Assembly (NCBI GenBank): GCA_013146195.2
Contig: CM028377.1
Location: 39,876,241-39,940,240 of the forward strand
Length of the DNA: 64,000 bases
DNA from: Codonopsis lanceolata
Lineage: Eukaryota > Streptophyta > Magnoliopsida > Asterales > Campanulaceae
Direction: 5' to 3'
Of the stretch, positions 57,601-64,000 are shown piece by piece. The notes under the pieces are model-generated. The model was not told the origin of the DNA, searched no databases, and worked only from the letters and a program-made list of their open reading frames with translations. A program made the position numbers and the translations under genes. The first letter of the stretch is position 1. Each line of letters opens with the position of its first letter.

Positions 57601-59546
57601 CCCGCGCGGTCATACTTTTTCGCAGTGGCTGGATGCAAGTTAATTGGACGAATTCGAACAATGTGCTTTGAGAAGGTAATTCACATGGAGGTCAGTTGGT
57701 TTGATGATCCCGAGCACTCAAGTGGGGCAATTGGTGCAAGGCTCTCTGCAGATGCAGCTAGTGTGCGCGGTTTGGTTGGAGATGCGCTTGGTCAGCTAGT
57801 TCAGGATTCTGCCTCGGCTGCTGCTGGTTTGGGCATTGCTTTTGCAGCAAGTTGGCAATTGGCTCTTATAGTTCTTGCTATGGTTCCTCTCATAGGCGCC
57901 AATGGATTTGTTCAGATGAAGTTTCTGAAAGGGTTCAGTGCAGATGCAAAGGTTTGTATCTTATATTAATGAATTATAATCTATGTTTTCAATTCAGTAG
58001 GTGATTCTTGCTTAACTTATGGGTCAGGGGCTGTTTTATTGTCATTCAAAGTCACTGGCTCTGAAAACAACATTAGATTAGTCGTCTTACATGTTTTAGG
58101 CATTGCTATTACAAGTTTCAAGCTGGTTCGATAAAAAAATCTTCCTTCATCTTTTTCATGCGCATGTTTATTTGACATCTAACTTGTTGCAGATGATGTA
58201 CGAGGAAGCAAGCCAAGTTGCTACTGATGCAGTGGGAAGTATAAGAACAGTTGCTTCTTTCTGTGCAGAACAGAAAGTGATGGAACTGTACAGAAAGAAG
58301 TGTGAGGGTCCCATGAAGACGGGGATACGGCAAGGCCTGGTTAGTGGGGTTGGTTTTGGGGTATCGTTTGCCTTACTCTTTTTAGTGTATGCAACCAGCT
58401 TTTATGCTGGAGCTCGGCTTGTTGAGGCTGGCAAAATAACATTTACGGATGTTTTCCGGGTAAGAGTAATATGTCAATCTAAGATTCAAGTTATGACAAA
58501 CTAGGGAGATTGCTGATTTTGGATGATCAACGTACCTTGGCAGGTTTTCTTTGCTCTAGCTATGGCAGCTGTAGCAATCTCTCAATCAAGCTCCTTTGCC
58601 CCTGATTCCAGCAAAGCCAAGGATGCTGCTGCGTCTGTATTTGCTATTCTGGACCGGAAGTCGGAGATAGACCCCAGCGATGAGTCTGGAATGACATTAG
58701 AGAATGTGAAGGGGGAAATCGAACTGAAGCATATAGGGTTCAAGTATCCGACGAGGCCAGATGTTGAAATTTTCAGAGATCTTACCTTGACCATTCATAG
58801 TGGGAAGGTTAGTGAAACACTGAAACGTGAAACATTATATTATATATATTTAATTATTTTTGTTGGTGTAAAATTAAAAATGATCATGTTTCAGACAGTG
58901 GCACTGGTTGGAGAAAGCGGAAGCGGAAAGTCAACTGTGATTATCATTATTGCAGAGATTTTACAAGCCAGATTCGGGACGTATCACGCTGGATGGAATT
59001 GAGATTGACAAGTTGCAAGTGAAGTGGCTGAGGCAACAGATGGGGCTAGTGAGCCAAGAACCAATATTGTTTAATGAGAGCATCAGAGCAAACATAGGAT
59101 ATGGAAAGGATGGGGAGGCGAGCGAGGCAGAGATATTAGGTGCCTCGGAGTTGGCAAATGCGCACAAATTCATTAGCAGTTTACAACATGGGTATGATAC
59201 GGTGGTGGGAGAGAGAGGAGTACAATTATCGGGTGGGCAGAAGCAGAGAGTGGCGATAGCAAGGGCTATAGTGAAGAGTCCTAAGATACTTCTGCTAGAC
59301 GAGGCGACAAGTGCACTAGATGCCGAGTCGGAAAGGGTTGTTCAAGACGCGTTGGACAAGGTTATGGTTAACAGGACAACGGTGGTGGTGGCCCATCGGT
59401 TGTCAACCATAAAGGGTGCTGACGTCATTGCGGTGGTCAAAGGAGGAGTGATTGTGGAGAAAGGAAATCACGACACCCTCATTAATATCCCAAATGGTTC
59501 CTATGCCTCTTTAGTCGCACTTCACATCACCGCTGCATCTTCTTAA
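54653..59546 (+). CDS. ABCB: ABCB-type (MDR/PGP) ABC transporter, ABCB4/11/21 clade
   Basis: Nine coding exons with GT/AG junctions: 54,653-54,944; 55,073-55,470; 55,566-55,804; 55,910-56,435; 56,561-56,834; 57,062-57,951; 58,193-58,459; 58,544-58,807; 58,895-59,546. They encode about 1,266 residues, the normal length. The layout is TMD1-NBD1-TMD2-NBD2. NBD1 has Walker A GQSGSGKST (exon 4), LSGGQKQR and LLLDEATSALD (exon 5). NBD2 has GESGSGKST, LSGGQKQR and LLLDEATSALD (exon 9). Family members sit in the plasma membrane; this clade moves auxin. A one-base excess, most simply A58943, shifts the frame eight bases after NBD2 Walker A, so the literal reading ends about 58,999. An in-frame ATG at 54,641 would be lost if the 5'-UTR intron is spliced at 54,646. 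Confidence 0.93.
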
Positions 59547-59851
59547 TTCATCTTCAAACTCTATTATTTAATATTTATATATACTAGAGATTTTTGTGTT
59601 ATATTTGTAATATAATATATTTATACTTAGTTTAAATTTTCCAAATCCCGTTATATTTAGGTTTTTTAATTCCTCTTGTATTTATTTAGACTATCTACGT
59701 TAAACTTGTGTAGCAAGTATTGTAACCCTATAAATATGTTCACCATATCAATAAAAAAGTTATGTCATTATTTTATAAACTTAATTATTTCCTACAGTTG
59801 TATGTTAGAGATAAGTGTATGCTCAAAATTTGTTTGGTGATGAGTAAGAGT
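59547..59851 (+). terminator. 3' UTR and polyadenylation signal of the ABCB gene
   Basis: AT-rich 3' untranslated region; AATAAA at 59,750-59,755 is the best poly(A) signal, about 205 bp after the stop codon. Confidence 0.7.
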
Positions 59852-60664
59852 TGAAAGGATTAGACCGAGGAAATGATCCTCGGCCCAATAACGAGACCCA
59901 CTGAGGAAATAATCCTCGGCATATTAACGGGTCCCACTCAGAAAACCATTAGTAACGAAATCATAGAGGTCCCTGAGACAACACGAGCTTGATTGCTGCC
60001 GAGCGATAGACAACCCACGGCCTCCCAACAGCTTTGGCCTCGGCTAGCCAGAATGACTTCCAATGCCCTCGGCCCTAGACACTAGAGTGGTATTCACCAC
60101 CCTCGGCCTCGCCAATGAATCGTTCTCCAGTACCCTCGGCCTCGGCAGTGAAAGACACTTCATCTCAAGACCGCTCGGCCTCGGCGTTAGATCAATCATC
60201 ACCCGGCCTGACAAAACAGCTTCCCTAGGCCCGGTAAAACCGCTACACGCAAACACCAACCCCCTGACAAACGCACAGTTCACTTATTTCTGACAAAGGT
60301 CATCAACGCATTTAATGAACGCCGCAATGTGTTTCCCAATGACCAGCCGCCACATCGACAGAAAGATCAGGTATAAATATAGGACACTCATTTATTGTAA
60401 AGGTAAGAAAATTATGAGATATCACTACTCTCTTATCGTAACCCTTTATCAAACAAAATATCACGGCATATTTATTACCTATTTTTCCCACCGAAAATCT
60501 TACTCTCACACCGGAAGGTTCTAGTCGGGCCGCCCCGACTCCTTAACGGTGTTTGTTGTTTACTTTGTGCAGGTTAACCAAGAAAGACGAACAAGCGAAC
60601 GCCACCTCATCCTTGTCTCCTACGTGGACAACAAGACAAGGTCACCACCAAAATAGCGTGATCA
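59852..60664 (+). repeat. 5' LTR of a Tat-family element
   Basis: 813 bp, starting TGAAAGGATTAG and ending GCGTGATCA; it matches 46,921-47,696. TATAAATA lies at 60,372-60,379. It has an extra CCTCGGC-bearing stretch near the start. A gag-like ORF follows, so it is a 5' LTR. The first base is only about 100 bp past the ABCB poly(A) signal. Confidence 0.75.
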
Positions 60665-60716
60665 GTTTGGTTGGTTCTTGAAACGACTTTCCCATCCACG
60701 GTGTCCTGGCGAAAGG

Positions 60717-61350
60717 ATGGTGAGATCAAAGAAGCAAGCCTCTAAAATGTCACCCCACGCATCCACTCGCCTTAAAAAGAACCACCGAACACAACGAGGG
60801 AAGGGACGCGAGGGGCCCTGGTCTCTCGACGAGGCAGGACTCCGGCGCCTCGGTACCCGAAGTGTCGGCGAGAGAGACAACGAAGAGGAACGACCTCATG
60901 ACAAAACGAATAAACCCACGGCACAAGAAGAGGCGGACCAGGAATACGCGTATTGGGAGCACCAAAGAACCCTGTACACAAAGATACAGGAGGCCGAGAC
61001 CAAAATACACGAGCTACGGCAAAAAGCTCGGATCCCAGAGCCCGAGCCCATAATCAACTGCAAAGCACCCCCGCGCGCTCCAACTCAATTTGGCGAAGGG
61101 TGGGAGCTGAGAAACCCAAAAGAGCAAAGTTTACCACGAATGTCAAGTCAAGGCTCGGCAATGGTCTGGCGATGGTGGCGAGGATCTAGGACGGCGTTCA
61201 TTCTCGCTAAGGTTCCCCCGCACGTATAACCGGCGGCTCACAGCGAGGAAGGAGAATCCCAACCCTACGCCCAGTCTTCAACCAACAAAGCTCTTTCCAG
61301 ATCCAGACATCCGTCTCGCCAACTCGCAAAAGAGGCTTGCCTGGGGTCCC
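60717..61350 (+). pseudogene. Gag start of the Tat-family element, truncated
   Basis: The ATG at 60,717 opens a Lys/Arg-rich then Glu/Gln-rich reading frame to 61,229 (QEEADQEYAYWEHQRTLYTK, a likely coiled coil). This is the style of N-terminal gag in Tat elements. Stops follow, and the element is cut at 61,350 by the Ogre-like LTR. No primer-binding site of a usual tRNA type was recognised between 60,665 and 60,716. Confidence 0.55.
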
Positions 61351-63414
61351 TGTAGACACCCCAATTTTGTACCCCTGATATGTGACATGGCATAAAATAT
61401 CAAGAACTGTTGAAACATTAACGAATGTCAAGTTACAGGGTTGAAAATGCAAAAGGAAAAAGTATGATGCATGAACAGTGAACTGCAAGGGAGGAAAGTG
61501 TCAAAAATCAAAAGGGAATAGTAGGCTTGGTGCCGCACCAAGGAAGGCCTTGGCCGCACCATGGAGTTTACTGTAGCTCTCTCAGATTAACGCAAAGTAC
61601 AACCATTGAAGCTCAGTGTACAATCGTCTGATGCGGCTGAGAGAATTCTGAAAATTCCCGATGGATCCCTGCTCTCACCTATAAATAAGAGGCCCTGGCT
61701 CCTCATTTGAGTGCTCATTTTTTCCGAGATCGAAGATCGCAACGAAGCTCTGCTTCTGCGTTCTGCCGATACTCTTAGTACGAGAGGTGCGAGATAGGTG
61801 AGTGGAAGCCCTAGAGTCTCCAAACCCCGTCCAAACTCTGCTAAAATAAATATCCATAGGTTATAAGTGATCCCTAGCCTAGTTGTTAGGTATCCACCTC
61901 ATTTCCCCGACCCAAAAATCCCAAAGTAAGTCGTTACTCTGCCCGAGTAACTAGCTGAAAAACACCCTTTATAAGCCGTTATTCCGCCCAACCAAAAAGA
62001 CCAAAACCACAAAAACTAAGCCGTCATTCCGCCCGACCAAAAAAAACCAAAACTACCACATATAAGCCGTCACTCCGCCCAAATCAAAACAACAACCACA
62101 CAACAAACAACAAAAGTCTCCCTCTCCCGAGAAGGACAGAGCGAGCACACCGCCGCTCTAAAAGGTAACAGCCTTTAAGGGCGTTTTTATTTTATTTATT
62201 TACTTTTCTGTCATCTATTTATTTTTAAAAGTTGTTATTTAAATCCGGCGCAATGTAGCCAATATAAGCCGTTGTGCTGCCCGGATTAGAATAGGAAATA
62301 TTATGTAAAAGAGCCGTTATAATGACCAAATATTCTTAAATATGTCTGTAATTATTGGAAGGAGACGGTGAGTCCAGTAAATAATGTGGCCACGAATGTA
62401 TTTGTTTAAATTTCCCTGTCATTTTAATACCTTATTTATTTGCTAAATAAATGTGACAATAAGCATACTTCAGCCAAAAACCATTTCGAGACCGAAAGGG
62501 CGAGTTGGGTGCCTAACACCTTCCCAACTCGTAACTTAGCCTCCGAACCCGTTTTCTTTTTCTCTGGTTTATTTTTCTTTTCTTTGGTTTTGCTTTATTT
62601 GCCTTAAAATAAAGATGACGACTCTAAAACTTTCAGATTCAGTGGGGCCTCGCAACATTCCCTCTTTGCACTTTCCTGCCTCCCAAAAGGGAGATATGGG
62701 AATGGAGGGTGATGCATTCCCATATCCCTGGTATCCCTAAACAAGGGATAACTTGATGCGGAAACTCAAAGCTCCCATAGTAATCTGAATGGGCCATAAG
62801 GCTATTTTCAATAAATCCATAGTGGCAAGGCCGCAATATCATTTCTTGCACTTTTTCGTTTTCCCTAAAAAAGGGAAAATGGGAATGAAAGGGTAATGCA
62901 TTCCCATATCCCCGGTATCCCTAAACAAGGGATAACTTGATGCGGAAACCATCGGTTCTCATATTGGATACAAAATCCACTCAAGGCAACCGAGGCACAT
63001 TCAAACGTGCTAACATAGACAAGACTCCTCTCGCACTTTTGATTTCGCCTTCCCTAAACAAGGGAGGGTGGAACGAGAGCGTGGTGTCCCGCATCCGCAT
63101 CGCCGCACTCCCTATCCAAGGGCGGCTGGTCGCACCCCTGAACATCACAAAGGGCAACTCGCTGGGAGTTGTTTTATTTTAAATAAAATGGAGGGCTAGA
63201 CTCGTAAAATAAAACTTTTTGTTTTTATTTGTTTCTCGTAGTATGCTTGTCATATTAATTTACGCATTTGAATAAAGTGTTCCCATACTACCGTGGCTAT
63301 ATTTGTGGATATAATCCTCCATCTTGCAGCTCCGATAACCTGCTACATGCATGTTTAAGAGTATAAAAAAATTCAAAAAATATATATATATCAAAAAATT
63401 TTTTGAAAAATAAT

Positions 63415-63509
<95 letters not shown>

Positions 63510-64000
63510 ATATATTATATGTTGCAAATAAATTCTGGCAAAGACAACAAAAAGGGGCTTTACTTCTAGCTCTATATTATTATTTATTTCAGCCCATTTT
63601 CTTTTTTCACTTTATTCTCAGACATTTATACATATCTCGCATTCATTCTCTCATTTTACTTTGAGGACATAGGACCAAAATTTGTAATTAATAGGATAGA
63701 TAGTTTCCCCACTTTTCTTTCTATTTCTTAATGTGGTGTGCTTGCTTTTACGCTCAAACTAAAAAGCCGAGAAAATCCACACAAACAAAGAAGACATGTC
63801 ATATATGTTTTATTTTTTCTGTTTATATATTTGTAAATAAATAAAGATTTTACCTCGCTTTTAGATACCACACACACGCACATGCATATAGCTATATTCG
63901 AATCAACTGTTACCCTACACCATGGCCACCTACCCCTGATGAGCCAACGCTAGGCGCATATAGTTTCTCAGACACTTCATTGCCCGACCGGTTTTTGCAT
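61351..64000 (+). repeat. Ogre-like LTR, copy 2 (runs off the window)
   Basis: It begins TGTAGACACCCCAATTTTG at 61,351 on the plus strand, with TATAAATAAG at about 61,680-61,689. It matches copy 1 (44,509-41,900) in reverse through to the window end. Since the start is a TG end reading right, the rest of the element would lie to the right. The small ORFs inside it are not genes. Confidence 0.75.
63413..63501. repeat. (TA)n microsatellite expanded in LTR copy 2
   Basis: About 85 bp of TA; the same place in LTR copy 1 (about 42,403-42,421) has under 20 bp. Confidence 0.9.

Noticed and set aside
60717..60760. A second H3-tail-like start in the Tat gag (MVRSKKQASKMS)
   Set aside because: Only the first residues are similar to MARTKQTARKS and it needs a gap; this is what any Lys/Arg-rich start gives. 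I do not treat it as mimicry.

Overview
This is nuclear DNA from a flowering plant, very probably a eudicot. It is AT-rich, its genes carry spliceosomal introns, and most of it is nested Ty3/gypsy LTR retrotransposons (a Tekay-type chromovirus, Tat-clade and Ogre-like elements) with MITEs, Helitron ends and microsatellites between them. I cannot name the species. Only two host genes are supported: a small single-exon decapping-activator gene of the Edc1/PNRC type (18.5-19.2 kb, + strand) and a full-length ABCB (MDR/PGP-type) transporter of the ABCB4/11/21 clade (coding exons 54.65-59.55 kb, + strand).

Layout. 1-6.65 kb: gene-free DNA with a degenerate short-motif repeat, a Stowaway MITE and a Helitron 3' end. 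6.65-7.28 kb: part of an older LTR-like repeat, split by the next element. 7,284-17,383: a complete 10.1-kb Tekay-type chromovirus on the minus strand with two LTRs, a perfect TGCAT target duplication, an initiator-Met primer-binding site and a polypurine tract. Its gag-pol is riddled with stops and frameshifts. Between primer site and gag it has an extra ORF whose first residues copy the histone H3 tail. 18.3-20.4 kb: PNRC-like gene and a tandem duplication downstream. 20.7-27.98 kb: a 1.2-kb inverted-repeat structure holding Helitron-like units, a small Copia-like element, a 73-75-bp tandem array, a non-LTR tail and MITEs. About 28.5-37.7 kb: a Tat-clade element on the minus strand, with dual RNase H and, on the opposite strand, a three-exon antisense gene with its own TATA box. 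A 100-N gap (37,738-37,837) interrupts it. 37.84-44.5 kb: the 5' part of an Ogre-like element, minus strand. 44.5-47.7 kb: the 3' end of a second Tat-family element, plus orientation. 47.7-53 kb: gene-free DNA with a Tourist-like MITE. 53-59.8 kb: the ABCB gene with one hAT-type MITE upstream and another in its 5'-UTR intron. 59.85-64 kb: a Tat LTR with a gag start, then another Ogre-like LTR in the opposite orientation to the one at 42-44.5 kb.

The host genes do not form a pathway. The most interesting item is the H3-tail-like ORF in the chromovirus (ARTRQTARKT against ARTKQTARKS of histone H3), which suggests chromatin mimicry by a retrotransposon. Second are a one-base frameshift just after Walker A of the second ABCB nucleotide-binding domain, and the intact-looking spliced antisense gene in an otherwise dead Tat element.
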